The notes under the pieces are model-generated. The model was not told the origin of the DNA, ran no database searches, and worked only from the letters and a program-made list of their open reading frames with translations. DNA of 64,000 bases, taken from the NCBI GenBank assembly GCA_009760855.2, contig WPIO01000144.1:535501-599500 (forward strand). Direction: 5' to 3'. Both the position numbers and the translations under genes were made by a program. This stretch comes from Cristatella mucedo (Eukaryota > Bryozoa > Phylactolaemata > Cristatellidae). Below, piece after piece: positions 1 to 10,293 of this stretch (its first letter is position 1; each line of letters starts with the position of its first letter).

Positions 1-138
1 CCTCGTGTCTGTTACGGTGTAGTTGAGCGAAGCATAAGTCACCTCGGCGCACTCTACGGATGCCTTGAGGAGTGCTGTGTAATCGAAAATCCCTAAAAGT
101 ACATCTTTGGTTTTCTTGGTCACCATTGTTAATCTTTC
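1..138 (-). CDS. Possible partial exon at the window edge (gene 1, 3' continuation)
   Basis: On the minus strand this stretch is open from about 138 to the window edge. One frame reads a plausible extracellular beta-strand pattern (ECAEVTYASLNYTV). A second frame is also open, so the reading is not certain. An AG at 139-140 (CACACAG before the exon) could be the acceptor, but that would start in phase 0, whereas the FN3 exon upstream ends in phase 1. It would be the next exon of gene 1 after 1247-1564. Weak on its own; position and strand are the main support. Confidence 0.25.
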
Positions 139-142
139 CTGT

Positions 143-292
143 GTGCCGAGCTGGTTTGGTCTAGCGGTTAAGGTGCTCGCCCCGACCAAGGTCTGACTGA
201 GGTCGTGGGCTCGAGCCCCGAGGCATATGTGAAGCGCCTGAATAGAGATTAAGTTCTCTTGGGGCGCTATATAAATGAGTATTTTTTGTATT
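143..292 (+). mobile_element. SINE1, tRNA-derived SINE (copy with clear A and B boxes)
   Basis: The head is tRNA-like: A box TGGTCTAGCGG at 157-167 and a B-box region GGGCTCGAGCC at about 207-217, the spacing expected of an internal RNA polymerase III promoter. The 3' part (about 228-275) is a stem-loop, GAAGCGCC...GGGGCGCT, around AGAGATTAAGTTCTCT. It is nearly the same as the 3' end of LINE-A. An A/T-rich tail follows. SINE1 was probably mobilised by LINE-A machinery. It is not a functional tRNA gene because there is no matching acceptor stem. Confidence 0.85.
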
Positions 293-419
293 TAGAACCT
301 GTGCAAAACGGAGCTACATAGTACAAGATATAATAAGCCCCGAGAGTCAACTAGACATTTATTATATAAAGCATTTCAGATGACCTATACTCCTAAGCTA
401 TTGGACTCAGTCGCGTGTG

Positions 420-705
420 AGCTGAATGGCTGTGCTTGAAACTCCGTCGCAACCGTCGGTTGGGGAAAGATTCCCTCCAGATAATCTCATGGTGCCGACG
501 CTTGCAGTGACCCGTCTAGTTGCTCTTTCTGATCGCTGCGCCGCCGCCGCCGCCGCTATCGCGGCAAGTTTGTCGCGCGGCTGCTCGCCAAATTCAAGGC
601 TCCGCGCACCCTCCATAGTCGCAAAGAGACGCGAGCGCTGGCGGGCAGAAGTAACTCGCGCAGAAAGACAGACAGTGAGAGAGAGAGAGAGAATCAGAGC
701 TATTT
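420..705. other. GC-rich segment with CCG and GA runs
   Basis: Base composition rises well above the flanks, with a (CCG)n run at about 538-556 and a (GA)n run at about 675-692. Both strands are open across it (93 aa plus, 69 aa minus), as expected of GC-rich low-complexity DNA. No domain or splice signal decides between them. It could be a CpG-rich 5' exon or promoter, or a decayed repeat. Confidence 0.3.
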
Positions 706-707
706 AA

Positions 708-868
708 TAGTTCTTTTGTAAAGCGCTGTAAGAGAACTCGATCTCTTTTAAGGCAAGTCAAACATGCCGCAGGGGATCAAGTCCACGACCTCGGCACTCA
801 TATACACTCGCCTTGACCTTGGTCGAGGCGAGAGCAACCGCTGGGCCAAACCAGAGAGGCGAATGAGA
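708..868 (-). mobile_element. SINE1 copy, minus strand, diverged
   Basis: Read on the minus strand, the head has the A box TGGCCCAGCGG followed by a B-box-like GGTCGTGGACTTGATCCCC. The tail near 715-750 keeps the AAGAGA...TCTCTT arms of the shared SINE1/LINE-A stem-loop. More diverged than the copy at 143-292. Confidence 0.7.
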
Positions 869-1246
869 GCATAATTGAGCGCAGTTAGTTTTGCAGATCG
901 AGGGAGTGACGCGCGAACGCTTATCGCGACGCTAAATTTTGCCGCTACGCTCGCACCTCTTTCATCCGTAAAATGGCCTCGTTCAGCGAGGCCTTCGGAG
1001 CTCGCTTTACTCCCGACAGGTGCACGCTTGCTACGTCGATAGCACCGCAGTGATATGGACCGCAAAAATGAGAGTGTTTAGTCAGCTGAACTAATTCATT
1101 TTCTCGCAGTGAAAGTTTGACATCGCAGGATATTTGAGGACAATGACGAGCAGCCGTTGACAGCCTAGCGACGAAGCACTGAGCGACAGCGTTCGCAGTG
1201 ACAGTGCGCCTCGTACGAAGCGTACTTAGCTCGAGCTCCTACTCAC

Positions 1247-1564
1247 ACGAACGTCTTTCAGTGGATGCCCATATCCATCGTGAACTGATGCCGGGGTAGC
1301 AAGAGCCGTCTGTATAGCACCAATATGGAACCATCCGCAGCTTATAGATTTGATTCGATCTGGCTTCGACTGTCAGCGCCAATCGTCTGCCATTACGAAT
1401 ATCTTCCTTCGTCAGGTTCGTGGTCACGAAAGCTCCAGAAGCTGACTCAATCGATATCTTAGCGGGTGAAAGATCACCGCTGAATGTTAGGACGTCAGCG
1501 AAGACAGTAATGTGGTCGCATGTAGCGTTGGCATCCAGTGTTAAGTCCTGTAGACTCGGAAGTG
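1247..1564 (-). CDS. Gene 1 exon: FN3-like extracellular domain
   Basis: A 318-base exon (106 codons, phase 1 in and out). Acceptor: ATTGCAG ending at 1565. Donor: GTGAGT at 1241-1246. The peptide begins LPSLQDLTLDANATC, alternates beta-strand-like segments (DHITVFADVLTFSG, SPAKISIESASGAF) and ends with the F/G-strand pattern YKLRMVPYWCYTDG. This matches a fibronectin type III fold encoded by a single symmetric exon, the usual layout in metazoan receptors. The extra Cys pair (WCYTDGSC) is unusual. It lies downstream, in transcript direction, of the EGF-like exon at 5648-5821 and shares its phase. The FN3 call is by pattern; another beta-sandwich domain is possible. Confidence 0.6.
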
Positions 1565-1701
1565 CTGCAATAAGTTCACACTCTCTTACAGGCACGGACT
1601 GGCGTGAATTAGCGCAGTTATAGATTCCGCAGGATCACAGGTGAATGCTGCTGATGAAAAGCACAAACACAGCTATTCAAATCTAAAATATGCAAAGGGA
1701 A

Positions 1702-1850
1702 TGCCGCGATGGCTAGGCCTAGTGGTTACTGTGCTCCAACCGACCAAGGCCTCGCTGACGTCATTAAGCTCGAGGCCCGTGACATTTGTGAAGCGCCTGA
1801 ATAGAGATACAGTTCTCTTAGTTAGCTGCATACATTAGTTATACATTTTT
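1702..1850 (+). mobile_element. SINE1 copy, degraded head
   Basis: Carries TGGCTAGGCCTAGTGGTTA (A-box region), a damaged B box, and the tail GTGAAGCGCCTGAATAGAGA with the loop arms. The second stem arm (GGGGCGCT) is lost after about 1820. Confidence 0.75.
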
Positions 1851-2099
1851 TGCATAACCGCAATTCCGTCGCCGACTCCAACGGCGACGCACAGCTCAGC
1901 CGCGTCATTTCGAGCTTCATTAGCGGAACCATTATTCAACGTTCTCGAGCAATTCATCTTCTTACTCAGGGTTTTGCTGTTTGAAGCTCTTTCATTAACA
2001 GATGGTTAAAGAGAAAGGAAGCTTTTTCTATGCGATATATCGATTGCTGTCATCACCGTCGCTATCGAAAACCTTTCCAACCAGCTATTTATTTCTGTG

Positions 2100-2275
2100 T
2101 TGATTCAGGCTCATCATTTTCAGCCGTCCTGCCGAAATAACTCTGTGCAGCCATTCCTTAGAGGTGATCACCTGACTAGGCCTCGCGTTCTCTGTACTAT
2201 GAGTGTGACTCTATACTTCTGTGTGCATACCGAAAACTACTTAGGCTTTGAATGCAAGATATAAAGCTCCCCAAG
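2100..2275 (+). mobile_element. LINE-B 3'-end fragment, decayed
   Basis: Short blocks match the LINE-B 3' region: CATTTTCAGCCGTCCTG at about 2112, and CATACCGAAAACTACTTAGGC near 2226, compared with CGTACCGAAAGCCGCTTAGGC in better copies. It abuts the long LINE-B copy that follows. Confidence 0.5.
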
Positions 2276-3197
2276 GTGACGCCTCTTTGCCTTCTCCGCC
2301 GGATCAGTGAGAACCTGCCTGCATCCTGCGCTCGCCTTATCAAGAGCTCGGCTATCAAACCTATGAGCCGTAGGTTTAAAGCGCTGAATAGTACTCGCTG
2401 CGGTAGCAGCTCACCTGCCGTAGCCCAGCACAAGTTGTCAAGCGTCAAGCGGCGGCCGTTACTAAGGTCCAATTCAAATTTGAAGGGCCCGCGTCCGCCT
2501 GTTCGGATACACGCCGACGTGAATACAAGCCATTTCATCGCCGTCGCCCAGTGGTTAGACAGCCTCTTAAATTCCGCCTACTAAATATCCGTTCGCTAAA
2601 AACCAAGGGGTTACTTAACCGCGATCAGGTGGTCCAGTAGAAGCTAGATGCATTTCTGCTTACCGAGACCTGAATGACGCCGTGTTCCAGTTGCTGTATA
2701 TCTGAGACCACTACACTCGGGTTGTCATTCTATCAGTCGTTGCGTTCTGACAAGGTTCGTGGCGGGGTTGTAAATTGTTGTTCGCGAATCGTTTGGCCAT
2801 AAAATGTGCAGTTTCTCGCATGGGTCATCGTTTGAATCGGTTGCAATCAGGTCTACATCAAAGACAATGCCTATCACTGCCAGGTCCACTCATTTCTTGA
2901 CTGTCTGGAGAATTTTGGTTAGGTCCAACACGTTAATCATGCCACCCACGTCGGTGGCCATACTCTAGATCTCGTGATCACTAAGGATGTCCTCCCCAAC
3001 ATTCTTGCAGTATGCCCAGTCACCCTCTCTGGTCATTGTTCGGTCTCGTTTATTGTTCCTGCTCCCTTGTACGTACAGGGTAATGTCGAACTTGTCAAGT
3101 GACGTAATTTTCAAAGCATTAAGATAGACAAGTTTTTGAAATCTGTTTGTGGTGCAGGTCTTCCTGATCTGCATTCAGACTCAACTAGCAGCCTCGA

Positions 3198-3257
3198 TAC
3201 AATCACCGGTGCAGCGAAATAGAAACACAGAACTATTTCGCTGTATCGGTGATTGTA
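3198..3257. repeat. Inverted repeat, 25-base arms, 10-base loop
   Basis: The left arm 3198-3222 (TACAATCACCGGTGCAGCGA, then AATAG) pairs with the right arm 3233-3257 with two mismatches. The loop is AAACACAGAA. It sits inside the long LINE-B copy, at the start of the connector. Confidence 0.85.
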
Positions 3258-3885
3258 TACGCTCTTGACTGGGATGCTCTCGTTTATTCTGTCCGTGTGC
3301 AGAGTCGTGGAAATTCCTTTTAATTTACAAAATCCCCTAAATATGCGCCAGGTTAAGCGCAGGCTTGAATGTCATTTCAAGAACTCAGGGTCTGATGCAT
3401 ATCTGGTCGATTTCCATGACTTCATTCGAGTTTACACCTGGAAGCTTATAAAACCAGGGCTTGTTTTCACTCGAAAGCTGAACTCTTGCCAGTCAGATCC
3501 TAAACAGATTAATAAGACAGTATACCATTTACTGGCTAATGCTGAGAGATCTGACTTCCCAGATATTAAGGGCTCAGATGAAAAGAATGCAGCCTTTTTT
3601 TCCGAACAAATTTCGCACATTCATGCCTCCATAAAGCCCCCTCCAACTATAGCAATTACTGTATCAGAACCTGTAACCTTCCTTAAAAAGTTTTCCGAGG
3701 TTTCTGCATGCGATGTGGTTACCTTAATAAGGTCTAGCAAAAACATCTCGTCTCCTGAAGACCCAAAATCCTTATATCTGTGGTCTTCACTGTCAGACCA
3801 ACTTAGATCAGCCGGAACCGAGATTCCTAATGCTTCTTTGGGAAAAAGCAGTCGTCCCCAAGTCCTTCAAATCGGCAATCATTAG
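3253..3885 (+). pseudogene. LINE-B ORF2 connector region between endonuclease and RT
   Basis: The longest open piece of this LINE-B copy, 210 codons. It has the KRRLE...H.K.SGSDAYLVDFHDFIRVYTWKL pattern and a later VYHLLAN motif that link endonuclease and reverse transcriptase in L2/CR1-type ORF2 proteins. It lacks catalytic residues of its own. The flanking endonuclease and RT parts lie in other frames or are deleted, so it is a fragment, not a gene. Confidence 0.75.
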
Positions 3886-5279
3886 ACATATACTTAAAAG
3901 TCTGGATTAGACACAGAGGTCCTTGCAAAATATCGCCCTGTTTCCCTTCGTCCTTTCTTGTCACAAATTCGTGAAAAAGTTGTTGCTAAGCAGCTTGTTG
4001 AACATATTGAAAAGAATGAATTGTCAGAAACATTTCAATCAGGGTTCAAGAGGCAGCACTCCACTGAAACGGATGTATGCAAAGGTATGCAATCCGTGTC
4101 GTGGGGGGGGGGTCAGGTCTCAAACACGAGAAACGGTAACCTGTGAAGTCCCTCAAGGGTCCCTTGCTGTTCTCTCCATTTATACTCAACCTCTGAGTAC
4201 AAGTAGGTAAGGTCCATGGAATAGGATATCACTTTTATGCTAACGATACTCAGCTGTATTCGTCATTAAAACCGTCGGAAGCAGCTGCAGCAACTGAAAA
4301 AAAACTGAATGCTTGCCTTGCCGACATTCGTTCCTAGATGTCGGAAAACTTCTTGAAACTGAGTGACAATAAAACTGAGCTGCTGCTCAGAGGTAAGCGT
4401 GTGGCTGGATCAAAAGGCTTTGCACTTCTAATATGTGATGCTATTGTGCAACCATCACCACGTGCTCGAAATTTGGGTGTCGTTTTCGACAGGTGCCTAA
4501 ATTTTAAAAGCTTCAATCCAGAAGACTGCTTCTACAGACAGCCATCACGTCCGATCCCTATCAAAGAAAAGGAGCTGTCTTCTACAGTGGCTTGCAAAAA
4601 AATTTACCAGCTCCTTAGTTCTGTCTCGGCTTTATTATTGTAATTCCATTTTGGCTAGGCTACCAAAGAAAGCAACTAGACCACTGCAGCTGACTGTGAA
4701 TGTGGCAGCAAGGCTAGTTTTCAAGTCCCAGAGGTTTGAGCACGTGTCTCATGTGCTAAAAGAGCTAGGGTGGGTGCCGGTTGAGCAAAAGATACAGAGA
4801 GAAGTTCTTATGCTGACCCACAAGGCCCGCCACGGCTTGGCTCCTTGCTACCTAGCTGGACTGCTGCACCAGTTCCAGCCACTTCACGCCCTCAGGCCCT
4901 ATGTGGACAATATATTTGCTGTTCCATTCCTGCGGTTAAAGACCGTTGGCGACGAAAGCTATAGCTCTGCAGGTCCTTGACTATGGAGCTCGCTTCCACA
5001 ATTATTACCCGACGAAAAAACTACTCTCCTGCTGCCGAATATGGCTCATCCTTTTCAGCGGTCCTGAGCTGCTACTTCCGTGCTACTCACTTCCTCAACT
5101 GCTCTCCCGACTCTGCTGTGCTTCCCACTTTCTCTTTGCTGTGTGAGAAGAAGTCTCTTGGGTATCAAATGCGCACCGAAGGCCGCTTAGGCTGTGAGTG
5201 TTCTATACAAAACTCTCCTGAGTAGCACCCACATAGCCTTTATGACTTTGTGGAGTTGTAGACGGAGATAAATTACACT

Positions 5280-5640
5280 GCAGTCTATTTTTGGTGACAC
5301 TTTGCGCGGCGTTGCGCAGTTATCAACGACGATGCGCGTACATATCTAAACGATCGCTGAAAACTAATCGTTGAGGAATTGCTTTTTAATGCAACAGCTG
5401 AGCTTGTGGTTTCCGAAATGAGAACCAACTTACGAGACGAGATAAATAAGCAATATATTCGTCTAAAGGCCATCAGCCGATACTGTCGGATGTAACTTTA
5501 AAACCAATTCTATCGCAGAGACACCATGCCAACGGTTATCAAGCTAATTGCTTTGCATATCAGAGGCCTCTTAGAGCACGCACGACGTACTGTGGCATCT
5601 GTGTGTATCAGTAAAATGCGTGTCGCATTCGTCGAGCGGT
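5280..5640. other. Non-coding stretch after LINE-B
   Basis: Intron sequence of gene 1. I see no repeat family or exon in it. Short open frames here have no domain signal. Confidence 0.4.
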
Positions 5641-5647
5641 CACTTAC

Positions 5648-5821
5648 TCAGCCAGCACTCTGGCGGCAAATATCTGCGGTCGGGACAGGTTTGATACTTG
5701 CAGTCGTCAAACTGGCCACAAGTGCCTCCATAGTTGCTGCACTCCCTCGTCCGACAGGACCGCAAAAGACATCCCGGTCCAGTAGTGCCTTGAGGACAGC
5801 CTACAGAACACTGCATATTGT
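5648..5821 (-). CDS. Gene 1 exon: Cys-rich EGF-like module
   Basis: A 174-base exon (58 codons). The acceptor chosen is CTACAAG ending at 5822, which keeps phase 1; CAATATGCAG just downstream is an alternative. The donor GTAAGT lies at 5642-5647. The peptide NMQCSVGCPQGTTGPGC ends in the EGF-type G.tGPgC motif, and a second Cys-rich half follows (CRTRECSNYGGTC, QTCPDRRYLPPEC). This is probably a receptor EGF or laminin-EGF-like module, with about ten cysteines. In transcript order it follows the lectin exon at 8354-8620. The phase 1 join gives a full codon. A decayed duplicate lies in the same intron at about 7868-8008. Confidence 0.65.
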
Positions 5822-6237
5822 CTTGTAGATTTCCCAGCCGGATATGCCAGCAAGTAACATGGCTAAGATGGAAGAGGTCATGTATTATTGAATTTTGTCA
5901 AAGGACCACCACGTCAAAGATACACTTGCAAGTCACAGTAGCAAAAAGTAATGCAATATCAGGCAATCAAAGTCGGAATGTGGTAGCCGTGTTGCGCATA
6001 TCTGACACTGAAAGCATCGCTCAAATAATTATGATGTAAGAGACAAACATAACCTTGGTAAATTTAATGACACGCCAAGAGCAGAGAATTTAATCGATTG
6101 TAAAAGTCCATGATCAAGCTTTTCTTCACCTCAAACTTGAAGCATTTACTTGTGCCATTATATTTTAATTTAAATTCAAAAATGGTAGGTAGCGAGAGAG
6201 ATGTCGTGGGACGAGTTTTAGGAGAGAAAGACTCAGA

Positions 6238-6238
6238 G

Positions 6239-6289
<51 letters not shown>

Positions 6290-6323
6290 GAGAGGAGAGA
6301 GAGAGAGAGAGAGAGAAAGAGAG
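6238..6323 (+). repeat. (GA)n microsatellite
   Basis: An almost pure GA run with a few interruptions (AAATAGAGAGGA), directly next to the (AAT)n tail of a LINE-A fragment at about 6331. Confidence 0.95.
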
Positions 6324-6329
6324 GGAACG

Positions 6330-6655
6330 TAATAATAATAATAATAATAATGCAATTGATAAAGCGCCCTCGGAAAACCCAGTCCCTTTATAGGTGCTTT
6401 ACATTTGCTGCAAAAGAAACAAGGTCGAAAGGTGAATGGTATCATGCTTGATATACAATGCGAATAACATGGCTATGGCTGACATGCACAGGGTCAGCAT
6501 GCAAGTGCCGTTAGTGGCTGCATGCACAGTGTCAGCACGCATAGACACACAAAGCACATATCACAGAAACCAAATAAACGTTGCAATCAATAAGTGCGTT
6601 TTTAACTTCTTTTTAAATGTGGGCAAGTCAGGGAAGTCGTGACACAAGTCGAACG
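6330..6655 (-). mobile_element. LINE-A 3' fragment
   Basis: Starts with the (AAT)n tail, then the 3' stem-loop (AAAGCGCCCTC...AGGTGCTTT), the 3' UTR with repeated GTCAGCATGC-type blocks, and the last ORF codons ending at TTTTTAAATGTGGGCAAGTC. It is 5'-truncated next to a GA repeat. Confidence 0.85.
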
Positions 6656-6689
6656 GAAGTCGAAAGTGAGAGGGAGAAAGAGAGATATA

Positions 6690-6737
6690 GATAGGGAGAG
6701 AGAGAGAGAGAGGAGAGAGAGAACGATAGAGAGAGAG

Positions 6738-6808
<71 letters not shown>

Positions 6809-6830
6809 AAGACAGAGAGAGGGGGAAAGA
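6690..6830 (+). repeat. (GA)n microsatellite, long
   Basis: About 130 bases of GAGA with scattered interruptions. It produces false Ser-Leu and Arg-Glu open frames on both strands. Confidence 0.95.
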
Positions 6831-7067
6831 GAAAGATAGAGCAAGCGGGATATCAATAGGGAGACTTAAAGAGAGCTGGAAGAGATACATTTCAGGCGTA
6901 GAGGACACACAAAGATTGACGACAGATTGAAAGAGAGATTGAAAGAATTGAGGTAGACAAAGAGAACGAGAATAAAAAGTTAAAATAATAATAATAGATT
7001 CGTCTAGAGCCCACGGAGAACTGATTATATTTGTATGCACTTTACAGATGCTATGCACTAAGCATGA

Positions 7068-7205
7068 ACAATAAGCGGTTTAGCTTTAATAATAATATAA
7101 AAATAATTCACTTGATAAAGCGCCCTCAGAGAACTTAATCTCTCTCTAGGCGCTTTATATTTGCTGTAAAGTGAAATGCAAGCAAAGGCTGAATGAAAGG
7201 GTCAA
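7068..7205 (-). mobile_element. LINE-A 3'-end fragment, short
   Basis: (AAT)n tail and a well-kept stem-loop (AAGCGCCCTCAGAGAACTTA, then the AGGCGCTTT arm) at about 7105-7150. Only the first part of the 3' UTR is present. Confidence 0.8.
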
Positions 7206-7860
7206 TGGGAACGCACGGATTGGCATCAATTGGCGTAAGTTCATATAATAGGTAGTGCTGATTCGGAAACTAAGTTGGCAATCATTATCTTTTTGTTCGA
7301 GCTGCACTGGTACAGTGGAGCCACTGCCATTGCCCCACGGCCTTCTGACTGCATTTTGTTGTTGCAGACATGTTTATGTGTATATATGGATCACTTCATG
7401 ATAGCGCAACGGATTCATGCCTAATTAGTGTGTCAAAATTTGAGTACTGGACTATTTTCATCGGCAGGCCCTAAAGAGTTTGCTGAAGTCGCTGTATACC
7501 CATTTGAATGAGTATTCCAGCTTTTCGATAAGTACAGCAAGTTCGTGTTATTCGTCCTATTTCTAGCAGATCTTCACTGCCTGCCCATCGAGCTGCGCAT
7601 TCAGTTGTAGACATGGTGCAGCGATTAGTTCCCTTCTTTCTTAGCTAGCTTGGCTACAGGCTACCAGCTGGTTTTGTGCCGCAGGTTCTTTTGATCTCCA
7701 CCAGCGAACCTTTTCGGTCAGCTGCCTAAGACTCAAAAATAGGCAAAGTAATGAGCCGCTTACAGAGGGAAGGAGAGAAAAGGAGAAAAGAGAGTAGGAG
7801 AGAAGGATTAAGGATCCAAGATTGAGGAGGAAAAACAGAAAGGAGAGACTTTGCATTTCT
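7206..7860. other. Intron sequence, no feature recognised
   Basis: Unique-looking DNA. The A/G-rich part near 7770-7850 gives pyrimidine-coded open frames on the minus strand that are not convincing. Confidence 0.4.
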
Positions 7861-7867
7861 TTTACGG

Positions 7868-8008
7868 ATAGCTACGAGTAAAGACCGGTCGGAGCGGGCT
7901 GGAAACCTGCAGCCGCCAGTCTGGCCGCACGGGCCTCCATAGTCTTTAAAATTCTTCGTCCAACAGGATCGCAAAAGACTTTTCGGCCAAGTGGCGCTCG
8001 GGACAACC
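7868..8008 (-). pseudogene. Decayed duplicate of the gene 1 Cys-rich EGF-like exon
   Basis: On the minus strand the piece RSCWTKNFKDYGGPCGQ aligns with RSCRTRECSNYGGTCGQ of exon 5648-5821. The upstream piece GCPERHLA aligns with GCPQGTTG but in another frame, so at least one indel separates them. Several conserved cysteines are lost and the donor is not preserved. It lies between the lectin exon (8354-8620) and the intact EGF-like exon, on the same strand, as expected of a local exon duplication that died. Confidence 0.65.
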
Positions 8009-8353
8009 TAAACTAAATCACGATTGCTTAGTTCGATTAAGACAAAAATTGTTGGACGCAAGTAGGCCAACCTTTTCCCCACACGGTAAGCTCTCCCTAG
8101 AGATACTTCGCAGACATCTACATTTATGGCGACATCTATATCTACATTTATGGCTTTTCGACGGTTAGCGCATTGCATTTACCGTGCAAAGCTGACTAAG
8201 TTTGATCTCACAAGAATACTGTGATTTATTATTTTTATTTTGGTTGTGCCGAATTTACCTAAGCGAGGCTAATTTTTTTTAGCCAAAGCAAGTGAATTCG
8301 AGATAAATATATATTGTTACATAAATAAGCTTAAATAGTCTCGGATGGCTTAC

Positions 8354-8620
8354 GTAGAGCAGCGTATCCGTATACGATGACCTCGCAAAGAGTCAAAACG
8401 TTGTTTGATGAGCGTAACCGACGCACGCCCACTCTGTTTACGACCGCGAGTCTTCGGAAGCAGTTGTAGCTGCTCTGAAGAGCAGGCCTTATGACTTGGT
8501 CGGCACACAATACCCAAGTACTCAGACTGGTGTCGTCTTCACTGCTAGCATGAATGATATTGAAGTTCTCCAGTAGAAAGGCGGTATCTAAAACAGTGTT
8601 CGCTAAAGGATACCAAAAAT
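8354..8620 (-). CDS. Gene 1 exon: C-terminal half of the F-type lectin domain
   Basis: A 267-base exon (89 codons), phase 1 in and out. Acceptor: ACCCTACAG ending at 8621. Donor: GTAAGC at 8348-8353. The peptide starts FWYPLANTVLDTAFL and ends NNVLTLCEVIVYG, the closing strand motif (LtLCEVeV) of fucolectin/F5-8C-like beta-sandwich domains. It joins in frame to the exon at 10294-10524, which carries the domain start. F-type lectins bind fucose-containing glycans. I do not see the full HxRxDxRxR... binding signature, so glycan binding is inferred from the family only. Confidence 0.7.
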
Positions 8621-8677
8621 CTGTAGGGTTACTGAGCACCAACGATGTCAAATTGATGGGCAATCATATCTCGATAA

Positions 8678-9390
8678 GTATAATAATATTAATATTGCAC
8701 TAGATAAAGCGCCCCCAGAGAACTCAATCTCTCCCTGGGCGCTTTACATTTGCTGCAAAGGAAAACGCAATTGAATGATGAGTAATATCATGCTTAATAA
8801 ACAATATGAATGGTTAGGGGTGACACACACAGAGTCAGCATGCAAATGTGGTTAGTGGCAGCATTCAGAGTGTCAGCACGCATGAGCACATTAAGGACGA
8901 ATCACAGGGATCCACTAAATGCTGTCCTAAATAGGTGTGTTTTGAAGTTCGTTTTAAATGCGGTCAAGTCAGTGGATGTTCTGACACAAGTCGGGAGTGA
9001 GTTCCACGCTTTGGGAGCACGGTCTCCAAAGGATTTGAGGTTTGTACAAGGTATTGGTAAACTGTTGGATTCCGATAAGCGGGTGGTACGATGGTGGAGG
9101 AGTAGATCTAATCTAAGCCATGTGGAGGAGTAGATCTGAGAGATAGGTTGGAGCCAAAGAATGAAGTGACCTAGAAGTGAGCGACAAAACCTTGAATTCG
9201 ATCCATTGCTAAACTGATAGCCATTGCAGGTCGGCGAGAAGTGGTGTGATGTGATTGCAGTTCGGCGAGAAGTGGTGTGATTTGTCAACTGCGACGCTCG
9301 CGACAGACACGCCTAGCTGTGGAGTTTTGCACGAGCTGTAATCGCCTGACTGCACATGCTGGTAGGCCAGCAAGCAGCGTCTACTTTTCT
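8678..9390 (-). mobile_element. LINE-A 3' fragment with internal tandem duplications
   Basis: Tail, stem-loop (8705-8750), 3' UTR and C-terminal ORF2 codons on the minus strand (KAWNSLPTCVRTSTDL; TTRLSESNSLPIPCTNL). A 31-base unit (9223-9250 and 9254-9281) and the GTGGAGGAGTAGATCT unit near 9095 and 9122 are each present twice. Confidence 0.85.
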
Positions 9391-10290
9391 GATTACGTCA
9401 CGACTTTTTTGTAAATTTGCGAAGAGAAATGGGACAAGTAAGTGATCATAATCAGCTATCTCAATCATGATCAGAACGTAAAATGTTCACAAAAATAGTT
9501 AAGCATGATAAGTTATCTTTTATAAATTAGATACCCGATGACAGAGGAGAGTGAACCAATAAATCTACACTCTGAATTAGGAAGGAGATGCGCTTAAACA
9601 CAAAAATCGGTGCTGAACTACTAAGCTGAGGTAAGTTTATGCAGCGCTTTCAGCTAACCCTCTAGAGACAAAAAAAGAATGCTTTCCGAGGTGTAATACG
9701 TATTGGGCTCTGTTAAATTAGGCGGTAAAAGTCCGTGCATGCATGCGAGAATGCACGCATTTTTGCATCTTTGACTTCAAAGCTCCCATAGATATTATTA
9801 TACTGTAGCCAAATGATATTCTTGTGATGAACTTGCTATTCGACAGCCTCTTGAGAAATACACCAAGGTCAGCTTGATCAAATTCCGCTGTACTCATTTA
9901 TGGATAATCAAATAATAATAATGTCAATATATTATACATGTATTATTTTAGGATGTATATAACAAGATACAACATTAATAATTCTACACGTACGTACGTA
10001 TTTGTGAATGGAAGACATTTATCAGTTGTAGACGAAAAAATCTGACCAGCAGAAAGATTAGGCAGGTGTAACAGGTGCTGCTGAAATCCAGAGCGACCTA
10101 AGCGGACAGTCCGCACTAATTGTAGCCTACACATATCCTACAAAGAGGCAGCAGTAGCGGAGCTAAAAAGACATTTAAAGTGTCACATCAACAGCAGTTG
10201 GTGGTTAACGAATTTAAGTGATTAAAAACATAAAAAATAGCATAAAAACAGCATAAAACGTGCATAAAAACTAGCCGCTCGCGCGCACCT
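9391..10290. other. Intron between the two F-type lectin exons, remainder
   Basis: AT-rich DNA. No exon with both splice sites and no recognised repeat. Confidence 0.4.
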
Positions 10291-10293
10291 TAC

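Larger units (their letters stand above)
2560..5278 (+). mobile_element. LINE-B, long decayed L2/CR1-like retrotransposon
   Basis: Pieces of an APE-type endonuclease appear in broken frames at about 2575-3010, including LLNIRSLKTKGLL and ATHVGGHTLDL. The connector follows (3253-3885; KRRLECHFKNSGSDAYLVDF). Reverse transcriptase block 1 is at about 3935-4080 (YRPVSLRPFL, FQSGFKRQHSTET). The central palm (LDLSAAFD-type block) is missing across a G-run at 4104-4113. The active-site box reads YAND instead of YADD at 4236-4247. The thumb (NFLKLSDNKTELLL, then ARLVFKSQRFEHVSHVL) runs to about 5225. It ends with GGAGTTGTAGACGGAGATA plus a short ATTAC tail. Dead. Confidence 0.85.

Noticed and set aside
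143-220. tRNA gene
   Set aside because: A and B boxes are present but there is no complementary acceptor stem, and the same head recurs in several dispersed copies with a LINE-type tail, so it is a SINE.
748-1065. 105-codon minus-strand frame
   Set aside because: Its 3' half is read through a SINE1 copy; no protein family pattern.
6233-7058. Open frames of SLSLSL or ERERER type on both strands
   Set aside because: Produced by the (GA)n microsatellites; no start context, domain or splice site.
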